Below, in pieces: positions 44,876 through 53,003 of a stretch of 64,000 nucleotides of DNA. The stretch is from positions 3,480,603-3,544,602 of the forward strand of contig NZ_CP079105.1 in the NCBI RefSeq assembly GCF_019285775.1, read 5' to 3'. Source of the stretch: Skermania piniformis. GTDB lineage: Bacteria; Actinomycetota; Actinomycetes; Mycobacteriales; Mycobacteriaceae. The notes beneath the pieces were generated by a model. It was not told the origin of the DNA. It ran no database searches and worked only from the letters and a program-made list of their open reading frames with translations. Position 1 is the first letter of the stretch, and each line of letters opens with the position of its first letter. The translations under genes were made by a program, and so were the position numbers.

Positions 44876-46030
44876 ATGGCGCAGCCACTCGCGTCGGTGA
44901 CGATCGCCGGCTTCCGGTCCATCGACCGGCTCAGGCTGCCGTTGTCGAGCGAAGTCACCTTATTGGTCGGTGCGAACGGTTCCGGCAAGAGCAACATCGT
45001 CGATGCGCTGGAACTTCTCGGCTATACGGTCGACGGCAAGCTGCAGAGTTACGTTGCGAGGCAGGGATTCGGCCGAATGCTGCACCGGGGGTGGAACGGT
45101 GGCACAGCCGAGGAGATCGTCGTCATGGTGTGGAGCGAATGGACCGACGATCCGTTGCAGGGACCGTTCAGCAATGGCTACACGATGACGCTTCGGGCGG
45201 CCGCCGGCGACTCCGCCATACTCGACGAGCGGGTGCAGGAGTACCGCGATGTCCCCCCTGACTCCGACAGCTATCCGAAGTCCCACGACGTTCATCTCGG
45301 ACGTCACCGGGAGTCGGCTTTGCAGTCAGCCACCGACGCGACCCCTACCAGCGACTATCTGGCGCGGATTCTCGCCGGCTGCCGGGTCTTCCATTTCGAC
45401 GACACCAGCATCGACGCGCCGCCCCTGCGCAGCGTCGACACCGCCGACTACGACACGCTGCACGACGACGCGCGAAACCTGGCGGCGGTGCTGCTGAACA
45501 TGGCCGAACACTCCCGGTCGAACTACGACCGAGTCGTCCGGTCCGTGCGCGGCGTCGCGCCGTTCTTCGACGATTTCGTACTGAAGCCGGTCGGCGACAT
45601 AGTTCTGTTGCGCTGGCGCGAACGCGGGATCGACGACGTCTTCGGCGGGTCGGCGCTGAGTTCCGGAACGCTGCGCTTCATCTGCCTGGCCACGCTGTTG
45701 CAGCAGCCGAACCCGCCGACCACGATCGTGCTGGATGAGCCCGAGCTCGGTCTGCATCCCGCAGCAATTCACCAGCTCGCCGAGCTGATGCGGGCAGCGG
45801 CCCGCGGTCGGCGAATCGTCGCGGCAACCCAATCGGTCACTCTGCTGGGGCAATTCTCGATCGACGATGTCGCCGTCGTCGAACGCGTCGCCGGGTCGAC
45901 GACGGTGGCCAGACCAGATCGTGAGCAGCTCGCAACCTGGCTCCAGGACTACTCACTCGGTGAGCTGTGGGAGATGAACCTGCTCGGTGGTCGCCCCCGA
46001 GCCAGCGATGCGACTCGCCCCACTTCGTGA
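44876..46030 (+). CDS. AAA (AAA_21/OLD-like) ATPase of a two-gene module
   Basis: 384 residues. GANGSGKS (32-39) is Walker A, LSSGTLRFI (about 262-270) the ABC-type signature, PTTIVLDEPELGLHP (about 281-295) Walker B with the catalytic Glu, and RRIVAATQS the switch. The layout (SMC/RecF-like head, short insert instead of coiled coil) is that of OLD-type and AriA ATPases of phage defence. It overlaps the DUF4276 gene by one base (TGATG), so the two are coupled. A hand count of one line (45121-45180) gives 58% GC, below neighbours, hinting at transfer. Its role in defence is inferred by analogy with AAA plus TOPRIM pairs. Confidence 0.85.
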   Translation: MAQPLASVTIAGFRSIDRLRLPLSSEVTLLVGANGSGKSNIVDALELLGYTVDGKLQSYVARQGFGRMLHRGWNGGTAEEIVVMVWSEWTDDPLQGPFSNGYTMTLRAAAGDSAILDERVQEYRDVPPDSDSYPKSHDVHLGRHRESALQSATDATPTSDYLARILAGCRVFHFDDTSIDAPPLRSVDTADYDTLHDDARNLAAVLLNMAEHSRSNYDRVVRSVRGVAPFFDDFVLKPVGDIVLLRWRERGIDDVFGGSALSSGTLRFICLATLLQQPNPPTTIVLDEPELGLHPAAIHQLAELMRAAARGRRIVAATQSVTLLGQFSIDDVAVVERVAGSTTVARPDREQLATWLQDYSLGELWEMNLLGGRPRASDATRPTS

Positions 46031-46695
46031 TGCGCCGGATCGCAATCGTCGTCGAAGGTCAGACCGAGGAGGCGTTCGTCAGCCGGGTTCTCCAGCCGTA
46101 TCTCGGCTGGGACACGACTTCGATCCAGCCGATCGTGGTCCATACGCAGCACGCGGCGAGCGGTCGAGCACACCGCGGCGGTGGCCGATGGAAGCACTAC
46201 GACCGAATCCTGCGAAACTTGCTGGCCGAGCGGCACTGGACGCTGATCACCACCTTGATCGACTACTACGGCTATCCCACGGACGCGCCACGATGTGACT
46301 GCGGTGGCGGCCCGCAACATCCACCTCGTGGTTGCGTCCGATCCCGGGCAGCCGCGATGGCCGCTGCCCTCCCACGCGACCGCCGATTCCTGCCGTTCCT
46401 CGCGTTGCACGAATTCGAAACACTCGTGGTCGCCGCCGCGGGAAGCGTCGATCAGGTACTCGCGAATGTCGGACTTGCGAACGCTTGCAAGCGCATGCTC
46501 GCCGAATACAGCGGTGATGCCGAACTGGTCGACGACGGTCCGACGACCGCCCCGTCGAAGCGGTTGATCGCAGCCGACTCGACGTACATGAAGACCCGGG
46601 ACGGCGTAGCGATCCTGGAGCAGGTGGGGTTGGATACCGCGCTCTCGCATTGTCCCGGCTTCGCCGAGTGGGTACGGCGGCTGCGCGTGGCGTGA
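46030..46695 (+). CDS. DUF4276 (TOPRIM-like) protein paired with the AAA ATPase
   Basis: 221 residues. RRIAIVVEGQTEEAFVSRVL (conserved Glu as in TOPRIM), LITTLIDYYGYP (Asp), FLPFLALHEFETLVVAAA and VDDGPTTAPSKRLI are the hallmarks of DUF4276. Between them is a Cys-rich insert (RCDCGGGPQHPPRGC) not in most members. TOPRIM-like folds often give nicking or RNA-cutting activity controlled by the ATPase, as in OLD, Gabija or AriB of PARIS. Coupled to the ATPase by TGATG. Which nucleic acid it cuts, or whether it does so, is unknown. Confidence 0.83.
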   Translation: MRRIAIVVEGQTEEAFVSRVLQPYLGWDTTSIQPIVVHTQHAASGRAHRGGGRWKHYDRILRNLLAERHWTLITTLIDYYGYPTDAPRCDCGGGPQHPPRGCVRSRAAAMAAALPRDRRFLPFLALHEFETLVVAAAGSVDQVLANVGLANACKRMLAEYSGDAELVDDGPTTAPSKRLIAADSTYMKTRDGVAILEQVGLDTALSHCPGFAEWVRRLRVA

Positions 46696-46727
46696 CTGTC
46701 GGCACCCGTCGCTAGCATGGACTGCTT

Positions 46728-48386
46728 GTGAACCCCGATCCGCAATCCGGTCCGTTGATCGTGCAGTCCGACAAGACGCTGCTGCTCGAAATCGACCATC
46801 CGGGCGCGCCGGCCGCCCGGGCCGCGATCGCACCGTTCGCGGAGCTGGAGCGCGCACCCGAGCACGTGCACACCTACCGGATCACCCCACTGGCACTGTG
46901 GAACGCCCGCGCCGCCGGACACGACGCCGAGCAGGTGGTGGACGCGCTGGTCCGCTATTCCCGGTTCCCGGTCCCCCAACCCTTGCTGGTCGACATCGTG
47001 GACACGATCGCCCGGTACGGCCGGCTGCAGCTGGCGAAGAACCCGGCGCACGGGCTCACCCTGATCAGCTTGGACCGCGCGGTGCTGGAGGAGGTGCTGC
47101 GGCACAAGAAGATCAGCCCGATGCTCGGCGCCCGAATCGACGACGACACCGTGGTCGTGCATCCCAGCGAACGCGGCCGACTCAAGCAGATGCTGCTCAA
47201 GATCGGCTGGCCGGCCGAAGACCTGGCCGGCTATGTGGACGGCGAGGCGCACCCGATCGGCCTGGACTTCGCCACCCAGCCCTGGCAGCTGCGCGACTAT
47301 CAGGAGATGGCCGCCGACTCGTTCTGGGCCGGCGGGTCGGGGGTGATCGTGCTGCCCTGCGGCGCGGGCAAGACGATGGTCGGCGCAGCCGCGATGGCAA
47401 AGGCGCAGGCCACGACGTTGATCCTGGTCACCAACACCGTCGCCGGACGGCAGTGGCGGCGCGAGCTGATCGCCCGCACCTCGCTGACCGACGACGAGAT
47501 CGGTGAGTACTCCGGCGAGCGCAAGGAGATCCGGCCGGTCACCATCGCCACCTATCAGGTGATCACCCGGCGGACCAAGGGCGAGTACCGGCATCTGGAG
47601 CTGTTCGATTCCCGCGACTGGGGTCTGGTGATCTACGACGAGGTACATCTGCTCCCGGCACCGGTGTTCCGGATGACCGCCGATCTGCAGTCGCGGCGCC
47701 GGCTCGGACTGACCGCGACCCTGGTCCGCGAGGACGGCCGAGAAGGCGACGTCTTCTCGCTGATCGGACCGAAACGCTACGACGCACCGTGGAAGGACAT
47801 CGAGGCGCAGGGTTGGATCGCCCCGGCCGAGTGCATCGAGGTCCGGGTCACCCCGACCGAAGCCGAGCGGATGGCGTACGCGACCGCCGAGCCGGAAGAG
47901 CGCTACAAGCTGTGTTCCACGGTGCGCACCAAGATCGCGGTGGTGCAGTCGATTCTGGCCCGGCACCCGGGCGCACCCACCCTGGTGATCGGCGCCTACC
48001 TGGATCAACTCGACGAACTCGGCGCGGCACTGGACGCGCCGGTGATCCAGGGCTCGACCAAGACCAAGGAGCGCGAGGCGCTGTTCGATGCGTTCCGGAT
48101 CGGCGAGATTCCGGTGCTGGTGGTCAGCAAAGTGGCGAACTTCTCCATCGATCTGCCCGAGGCATCGGTGGCGGTCCAGGTGTCGGGCACCTTCGGCTCC
48201 CGGCAGGAGGAGGCGCAGCGACTGGGCCGGCTGCTTCGGCCGAAACACGACGGTGGACAGGCGCACTTCTACTCGGTGGTCACCCGGGACACACTCGACG
48301 CCGAGTATGCCGCCCACCGGCAGCGGTTCCTGGCCGAGCAGGGGTACGCCTACCGGATCGTCGACGCGGACGAACTGCTCGCCTGA
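46728..48386 (+). CDS. xpb: DNA repair helicase XPB (bacterial ERCC3)
   Basis: 552 residues from a GTG. LPCGAGKTMVGA (about 209-219) is Walker A, YDEVHLLP (about 302-309) Walker B, RRRLGLTATLVREDGREGDVF motif III, and RQEEAQRLGRLLRPK motif VI, with the ISxRED-like regions of superfamily 2. The N-terminal damage-recognition-like domain precedes them. Bacterial XPB unwinds DNA 3' to 5' and is associated with repair. It matches Rv0861c. The C-terminus is polar and follows the helicase core. Confidence 0.95.
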   Translation: MNPDPQSGPLIVQSDKTLLLEIDHPGAPAARAAIAPFAELERAPEHVHTYRITPLALWNARAAGHDAEQVVDALVRYSRFPVPQPLLVDIVDTIARYGRLQLAKNPAHGLTLISLDRAVLEEVLRHKKISPMLGARIDDDTVVVHPSERGRLKQMLLKIGWPAEDLAGYVDGEAHPIGLDFATQPWQLRDYQEMAADSFWAGGSGVIVLPCGAGKTMVGAAAMAKAQATTLILVTNTVAGRQWRRELIARTSLTDDEIGEYSGERKEIRPVTIATYQVITRRTKGEYRHLELFDSRDWGLVIYDEVHLLPAPVFRMTADLQSRRRLGLTATLVREDGREGDVFSLIGPKRYDAPWKDIEAQGWIAPAECIEVRVTPTEAERMAYATAEPEERYKLCSTVRTKIAVVQSILARHPGAPTLVIGAYLDQLDELGAALDAPVIQGSTKTKEREALFDAFRIGEIPVLVVSKVANFSIDLPEASVAVQVSGTFGSRQEEAQRLGRLLRPKHDGGQAHFYSVVTRDTLDAEYAAHRQRFLAEQGYAYRIVDADELLA

Positions 48387-48401
48387 GCCGCGCATCCTCC
48401 C

Positions 48402-49253
48402 TCAGCGGAGGTCGTCGAGTGCGTCGCGGGCCGAGCGCGCTCGGCGCTCGGCCTGCTCGACTGCGCGCTCCGCGGTGCGACGTGTCTCGCTCGCGGAGCG
48501 TTCGGCGCTGCGGACGAACTGGCGTTCCTGCTCGGCCCGGTCGAGCTGCTCACGCAGGTCGGCGATCGCTGCGTCGATCTCGGTCAGTCGGCGGCCGAGT
48601 TCGGCGGCCCGCCCGGCGACCTCGGCCGATTCGGTCCGAGCGGTGGCCAGCGCCGCATCGGCCGCCGCGAGTTCGGCCTGAGCTGCGGCGGATCGATCCG
48701 GTTCGCGTGGCGGCTCCGGCGTCGGCTCACCGGCATCCCCGACCGGATCGGCAACCACGACCAGTCCACTCGGCCCGAACCCGTCGTACGTCGCGCCGGT
48801 GGCCAACACTGCGGCCCGGACCTGGTCCCCCACGGCCGGATCGGCCAACGCCGCATGCAGGGTCTGACCGACATCGCGAATCGCCCCGGGCCCGAGCGGC
48901 GCACCGCGTTCCGCGGCGAGTCGACCGGCCTGCGCGGCCATCGCGCGGACCACCTGCTGGCGCTGCGTCGACAGACCGCGCAACTGTGTCGCCGACAGCT
49001 GCCGCTGCGCATCACGCAGTGCCGCACCCAGATCCAACAGCGCGGCGACATCGTCGGGCCGCTCTCGCGCAAGCAGGTTGACCGCCCACGCGACCTGGGT
49101 GGGCCGACGCAACCGGCCGATTGCCGTGGCCAACGACTTGTCCCCGGCCGCACGAGCCTGCCGGGCCCGCTCGGTTCGCACCCGGACGAAGTCGCTCGGC
49201 AACCCGCCGTACAGCTCGTCGCGCACCGCGTCGAGTCGGATCGACTCAGCCAC
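48402..49253 (-). CDS. Hypothetical coiled-coil protein
   Basis: 283 residues from a GTG (VAESIRLDAVRDELYGG). The first part (FVRVRTERARQARAAGDKSL, then PTQVAWAVNLLARERPDDVAALLDLG) occurs in many actinobacterial hypotheticals; the last 110 residues are Ala/Arg/Glu-rich with heptad patterns (AAELGRRLTEIDAAIADLRE, QLDRAEQERQFVRSAERSAS), a coiled coil. It overlaps the GNAT gene by eight bases. No function is known. Confidence 0.75.
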   Translation of the reverse strand: MAESIRLDAVRDELYGGLPSDFVRVRTERARQARAAGDKSLATAIGRLRRPTQVAWAVNLLARERPDDVAALLDLGAALRDAQRQLSATQLRGLSTQRQQVVRAMAAQAGRLAAERGAPLGPGAIRDVGQTLHAALADPAVGDQVRAAVLATGATYDGFGPSGLVVVADPVGDAGEPTPEPPREPDRSAAAQAELAAADAALATARTESAEVAGRAAELGRRLTEIDAAIADLREQLDRAEQERQFVRSAERSASETRRTAERAVEQAERRARSARDALDDLR

Positions 49254-49824
49254 CGACGGTCTCGGCCGGCCAGTCCGCTGCGGGCCACGGTGGATCGGTG
49301 TCGAGCCGGCCGGCGATCCAGATGTCCCGCATCCGCCCACGCTGCGGACCGGCCCGTCGCAGCATGCCCTCGTAACGGAACCCGAGCCGGCGGACGACCG
49401 CGGCGGATGCGAGGTTGCCGACGAACCCGCGCCACTCGACCCGCACCAGACCCATCCCCTCGGGCGCGAAGGCATACGCGCAGACCAGCCGGACAGCGGT
49501 GCTCATCAGTCCTTGGCCGCGCTGCTTCGGGGCGAGCCAGAAGCCGATCTCGGCAGCGCCCGTGTCGATCTCGTGCAAACTCACCATACCGATCAGCGGC
49601 GCGTTCTCGCGCCGCCGAATCGCCCAGGTGGGAGTCCGCGCCGACCACCCGGCAGGAACCACGTCGACGACGAACTTCTGTGCGTCGGTCCGCACGTACG
49701 GGACCGGCACGGTGGTCCACTCCGCGATCGTGGAGTGGCGGCAATACGCCGTGATCGCATCGATGTCCGATTCCACCGGCAAGGAGAGCCATACGGCCCC
49801 GTCCCCCAACGATGCCTCCCGCAT
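49246..49824 (-). CDS. GNAT-family N-acetyltransferase (RimJ/RimL-like)
   Basis: 192 residues. EIGFWLAPKQRGQGLMSTAVRLVCAYAF is motif A with the Q-x-x-G-x-G/A acetyl-CoA loop, and VEWRGFVGNLASAAVVRRLGF is motif B. This is the RimJ/RimL subgroup that acetylates N-terminal amines of ribosomal proteins or small amines. It overlaps the coiled-coil gene. Substrate unknown. Confidence 0.87.
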   Translation of the reverse strand: MREASLGDGAVWLSLPVESDIDAITAYCRHSTIAEWTTVPVPYVRTDAQKFVVDVVPAGWSARTPTWAIRRRENAPLIGMVSLHEIDTGAAEIGFWLAPKQRGQGLMSTAVRLVCAYAFAPEGMGLVRVEWRGFVGNLASAAVVRRLGFRYEGMLRRAGPQRGRMRDIWIAGRLDTDPPWPAADWPAETVGG

Positions 49825-49897
49825 CGCATCATGGTATTACCGCCCACGGGGGCTTACCGACCCGGCACGGGTACGCGGTTGCCTAACCTGGACATTC

Positions 49898-51085
49898 GTG
49901 ACCGACTCCACCGTGACCCGGCTCCGGCCGTTCGCCACCACGATCTTCGCCGAGATGACCGATCTGGCCGTGCGGCATGCGGCGGTGAACCTCGGCCAGG
50001 GCTTCCCCGACTCGGACGGCCCGGCGGCGATGCTGGAGACAGCCCGCGCCGCCATCGCGGATGGGCTGAACCAGTATCCGCCGGGCCGCGGCATGCCCGG
50101 GCTCCGCGCCGCGATCGCCGCCGACCGGGCTCGCCGTTACGGCACCGAGTACGACCCGGACCGGGAGGTCCTGGTCACGGTCGGCGCCACCGAGGCGATC
50201 GCGGCCGCCATGCTCGGCCTGATCGAGCCGGGTGCCGAGGTAGTCCTGATCGAGCCGTACTACGACTCGTACGCCGCCGCCGTCGCCTTGGCCGGGGCGC
50301 ACCGCCGGACCGCCCGATTGGTGCCGGACGGCGACGGGTTCGCCCTCGATCTGGATTCGGTGCGTGCCGCGATCAGCCCGACCACCCGGATGATCGTGGT
50401 GAACTCACCGCACAACCCGACGGGCACGGTGCTGTCCCGGGCCGAGTCGACCGCGATCGCCGAGCTGGCCTGCGAGCACGATCTGCTGGTTGTCACCGAC
50501 GAGGTCTACGAGCACCTCACCTACGACGGACACGAGCACGTGTCGCTGTCGACACTGCCCGGGATGCAGGACCGCACCGTGGTGATCTCCAGTGCCGCGA
50601 AGACGTTCAGCGTCACCGGCTGGAAGATCGGCTGGGCGTGCGGCCCGGCCGAGCTGATCGACGCGGCACTCGCCGCCAAGCAGTTCCTCACCTTCGTCGG
50701 CGGCGCACCGTTCCAGCCTGCCGTGGCATATGCCCTGGAACACGAGCAAGCCTGGGTAACCGCACAGCGCGCGGTCTTGTCGGCGAAACGACTCCGGCTG
50801 GCTGCGGCCTTGGCCGACGCCGGACTGGCGGTCCACCGCAGCTCCGGCAGCTACTTCGTCTGCGCCGGGATCGCCGGCCTCGGCGAGCGGGATGCACTCG
50901 CCTTCTGTCGGGCCTTACCGGGTCGGATCGGCGTCGCCGCGGTGCCGGTCAGCGTGTTCGCCGACGATCGTGCAGCGTGGAACTCGCTGGTCCGGTTCAC
51001 CTTCTGCAAACGGGACGAAACCCTGGCCGAGGGCATGCATCGGTTGGCCCGGCTGCCGACCGGCCCGCCACCGACGGTGCCCTGA
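49898..51085 (+). CDS. dapC: PLP-dependent aminotransferase (DapC-like class I)
   Basis: 395 residues from a GTG. VNLGQGFPDSDGPAAMLE, VNSPHNPTGTVLS and VVISSAAKTFSVTGWKIGW (Schiff-base Lys) are class I/II motifs. The closest M. tuberculosis equivalent by position (Rv0858c) is annotated as N-succinyldiaminopimelate aminotransferase of lysine and cell-wall synthesis. Family members also act on methionine or kynurenine, so the symbol is tentative. Confidence 0.85.
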   Translation: MTDSTVTRLRPFATTIFAEMTDLAVRHAAVNLGQGFPDSDGPAAMLETARAAIADGLNQYPPGRGMPGLRAAIAADRARRYGTEYDPDREVLVTVGATEAIAAAMLGLIEPGAEVVLIEPYYDSYAAAVALAGAHRRTARLVPDGDGFALDLDSVRAAISPTTRMIVVNSPHNPTGTVLSRAESTAIAELACEHDLLVVTDEVYEHLTYDGHEHVSLSTLPGMQDRTVVISSAAKTFSVTGWKIGWACGPAELIDAALAAKQFLTFVGGAPFQPAVAYALEHEQAWVTAQRAVLSAKRLRLAAALADAGLAVHRSSGSYFVCAGIAGLGERDALAFCRALPGRIGVAAVPVSVFADDRAAWNSLVRFTFCKRDETLAEGMHRLARLPTGPPPTVP

Positions 51086-51124
51086 CTGCCACCCGAATGC
51101 CCGTCGCCACAACGCCGAGTAGTA

Positions 51125-51140
51125 TCGAACATATGTTCGC
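51125..51140 (+). promoter_or_regulatory. LexA (SOS) box over the AlkB-like gene start
   Basis: TCGAAC-ATAT-GTTCGC fits the actinobacterial SOS box TCGAAC-N4-GTTCGA with one mismatch; the inner CGAACATATGTTCG is a perfect 14-base palindrome. It covers the ATG at 51133, and TAGTAT (51119-51124) just before it is a fitting -10, so the transcript may begin at or near the ATG (leaderless). Confidence 0.8.
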
Positions 51141-51765
51141 ACGACATCAGGCGTCGTTGTTCGACATCGCCGACGTGCCCACGATCGAGCCGCTGGGCGG
51201 CGCGCTGACCCGGACCGAGCTCGGGGCCGGGGCATGGCTGGATACCTGCCCCAGCTGGCTGCGCGGATCGGCCGGGTTGTTCGACGAGCTCCTCCGTTCC
51301 GTGCCGTGGCGGCGCGAGCGTCGGCCGATGTACGACCGGGTGGTCGACGTGCCCAGATTGGTCTGCTACTACCCGGACGGTATCGCTCTACCCCACCCGT
51401 TGCTTACCGAGTTGCGTGACGCATTGAGCCGGCATTACGCGCCCGAGCTCGGGGAACGGTTCACCACCGCCGGTCTGTGCTGCTATCGCGACGGTTCGGA
51501 CAGTGTGGCCTGGCACGGTGACACCGCCGGGCGCGGCGCTGACACCGACACCATGGTGGCCATCGTGTCGCTGGGCGCGGCTCGACCGCTGCTGCTGCGT
51601 CCCCGCGGCGGCGGGGCGGCATCGCTGCGCTACCCGCAGGGTCACGGCGATCTCTTGGTCATGGGGGGGTCCTGCCAACGAACCTGGGAGCATTGCGTGC
51701 CCAAGACGGCCCAGCCGATCGGACCGCGGATCAGCGTCCAATTCCGTCCGCGCGGCGTGCGCTGA
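51133..51765 (+). CDS. AlkB-like 2OG-Fe(II) dioxygenase (alkylation repair)
   Basis: 210 residues. RLVCYYPDG, SVAWHGDTAGRGADTD with the HxD iron ligands, WEHCVPK with the second His, and GPRISVQFR with the 2-oxoglutarate Arg are the AlkB/ALKBH-type core. It would oxidatively demethylate 1-methyladenine and 3-methylcytosine. The ATG at 51133 is chosen because a LexA box and -10 element place the transcription start there; an in-frame ATG at 51097 exists but precedes the promoter. The 3' end overlaps the convergent DAHP synthase gene by 35 bases. Confidence 0.88.
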   Translation: MFARHQASLFDIADVPTIEPLGGALTRTELGAGAWLDTCPSWLRGSAGLFDELLRSVPWRRERRPMYDRVVDVPRLVCYYPDGIALPHPLLTELRDALSRHYAPELGERFTTAGLCCYRDGSDSVAWHGDTAGRGADTDTMVAIVSLGAARPLLLRPRGGGAASLRYPQGHGDLLVMGGSCQRTWEHCVPKTAQPIGPRISVQFRPRGVR

Positions 51766-52834
51766 CCGCATCGGCGAGCCGGTTCAGCAGGATCACGGTG
51801 GTGTCCCAGTCGATACAGGCGTCGGTGATCGACTGACCGTAGGTCAGCTGGTCGGTCCGGCCGAGGGTGAGATCCTGCCGGCCGGCCACCAAGAAGCTCT
51901 CCAACATCAGACCGACCACGCTGCAGTCGCCGGCAGCTATCCGGCCGGCGAGGTCGGCGACCACGTCCGCCTGGCGTCGGTGGTCCTTACTGCTGTTGCC
52001 ATGACTCGCGTCGATCACCACGCGTTCCGGCAGCCCGGCCCGAGCCAGCCGAGCCCGGGTGTCGGCGACGCCGGCGGCGTCGTAATTCGGGCCGGCACTT
52101 CCGCCGCGGAGGATCACATGGCAATCCGGGTTACCGGCGGTCTGGATCAACGCCGTCCGGCCGTCCAGGCCGACGCCCGGGAACACGTGCTGGGCGGCGG
52201 CGGCACGTACCCCGTCGACGGCGACCTGGACGTCACCGTCGGTGCCGTTCTTGATTCCGACCGGCATGGACAAGGCGCTGGACAGCTGCCGGTGTACCTG
52301 GCTGGCTGCAGTCCGAGCGCCGATCGCGCCGTAGGAGACCAGGTCGGCGAGGTACTGCGGGGTGATCGGATCGAGGAACTCGCAGGCCACCGGTAGCCCC
52401 AGGCCGGAGATCGCAACGAGTAGACCCCGGCCCACACCCAGTCCGTGGTTGACGTCGAAGCTACCGTCCAAATGCGGATCGTTGATCAAGCCTTTCCAGC
52501 CGAGCGTGGTCCGCGGTTTCTCGAAGTAGACCCGCATGACGATATGCAGGCGATCAGCCAGATCCAACGCGGTCGAGGCGAGCCGATCGGCGTAGTCCAG
52601 GGCTGCTTCGGGATCGTGTACCGAGCAGGGACCGACGATCACCAGCAGCCGGTCGTCCACGCCGGCGAGCACGTCGACGGTCGCCTGCCGACCGGTGCGC
52701 ACCGTCGCAGCGGCGACGTCGTCGACCGGATGCGCGTGGCGAACGTCGGCCGGCGCCCGGAGTGGACTGATCCGTAGGGTTCGTCGATCGTCCAGATCGG
52801 ATCGGGCAGTGGAGATCGTGGTCGTACTGGTCAC
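51731..52834 (-). CDS. aroG: 3-deoxy-7-phosphoheptulonate (DAHP) synthase, AroG/AroF class I
   Basis: 367 residues from a GTG with GAGGAATA upstream. LVIVGPCSVHDPEAALDYADRL, RVYFEKPRTTLGWKGLINDP, SMPVGIKNGTDG and VVIDASHGNSSKDHRRQ are the AroG-type active-site and metal motifs. It condenses PEP and erythrose-4-phosphate, the first step of aromatic amino-acid synthesis. It is regulated by the upstream leader peptide. Mycobacteria chiefly use a class II enzyme; this class I one is the second type found in corynebacteria. Convergent overlap with the AlkB-like gene. Confidence 0.94.
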   Translation of the reverse strand: MTSTTTISTARSDLDDRRTLRISPLRAPADVRHAHPVDDVAAATVRTGRQATVDVLAGVDDRLLVIVGPCSVHDPEAALDYADRLASTALDLADRLHIVMRVYFEKPRTTLGWKGLINDPHLDGSFDVNHGLGVGRGLLVAISGLGLPVACEFLDPITPQYLADLVSYGAIGARTAASQVHRQLSSALSMPVGIKNGTDGDVQVAVDGVRAAAAQHVFPGVGLDGRTALIQTAGNPDCHVILRGGSAGPNYDAAGVADTRARLARAGLPERVVIDASHGNSSKDHRRQADVVADLAGRIAAGDCSVVGLMLESFLVAGRQDLTLGRTDQLTYGQSITDACIDWDTTVILLNRLADAVSARRADGIGR

Positions 52835-52883
52835 TGGATATTCCTCGGGAAGATCAGGACCGACCCGGAACGTTCATCGCCGT

Positions 52884-52905
52884 CGAGCCGGTCGGAGCCG
52901 GCTCG
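52884..52905 (-). promoter_or_regulatory. Attenuator-type hairpin between the aromatic leader peptide and aroG
   Basis: CGAGCCGG (52884-52891) pairs with CCGGCTCG (52898-52905) around a six-base loop. An alternative stem (CCGGCCC/GGGCCGG) lies within the leader-peptide coding part. Competing stems next to a leader peptide are the arrangement of transcription or translation attenuation. Which fold is active has not been shown. Confidence 0.5.
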
Positions 52906-52914
52906 GGTGAACGG

Positions 52915-52983
52915 TCAGCGCACGCAGTCGCGGACCGGCCCACCCAGGGCCGGCTCGGCAAACCAGAAATACGCGCGCTGCAC
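52915..52983 (-). CDS. Aromatic leader peptide (22 codons) of the DAHP synthase gene
   Basis: Read on the minus strand, GTG CAG CGC GCG is followed by TAT TTC TGG TTT (Tyr-Phe-Trp-Phe) and then GCC GAG CCG to a TGA at 52915-52917. Four successive aromatic codons in a small frame directly before a DAHP synthase are the hallmark of an attenuation leader, like aroR of Corynebacterium glutamicum for aroF. No SD is seen; a GATATC just upstream could be a -10 of a leaderless start. Translation is not shown. Confidence 0.75.
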   Translation of the reverse strand: MQRAYFWFAEPALGGPVRDCVR

Positions 52984-53003
52984 GAGGCGAGGATATCAGT
53001 CGG

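Noticed and set aside
49078-51765. Single large frame covering the aminotransferase region and the AlkB-like gene
   Set aside because: Only the last 210 residues match a family; the rest is antisense or out of frame to the GNAT and aminotransferase genes.
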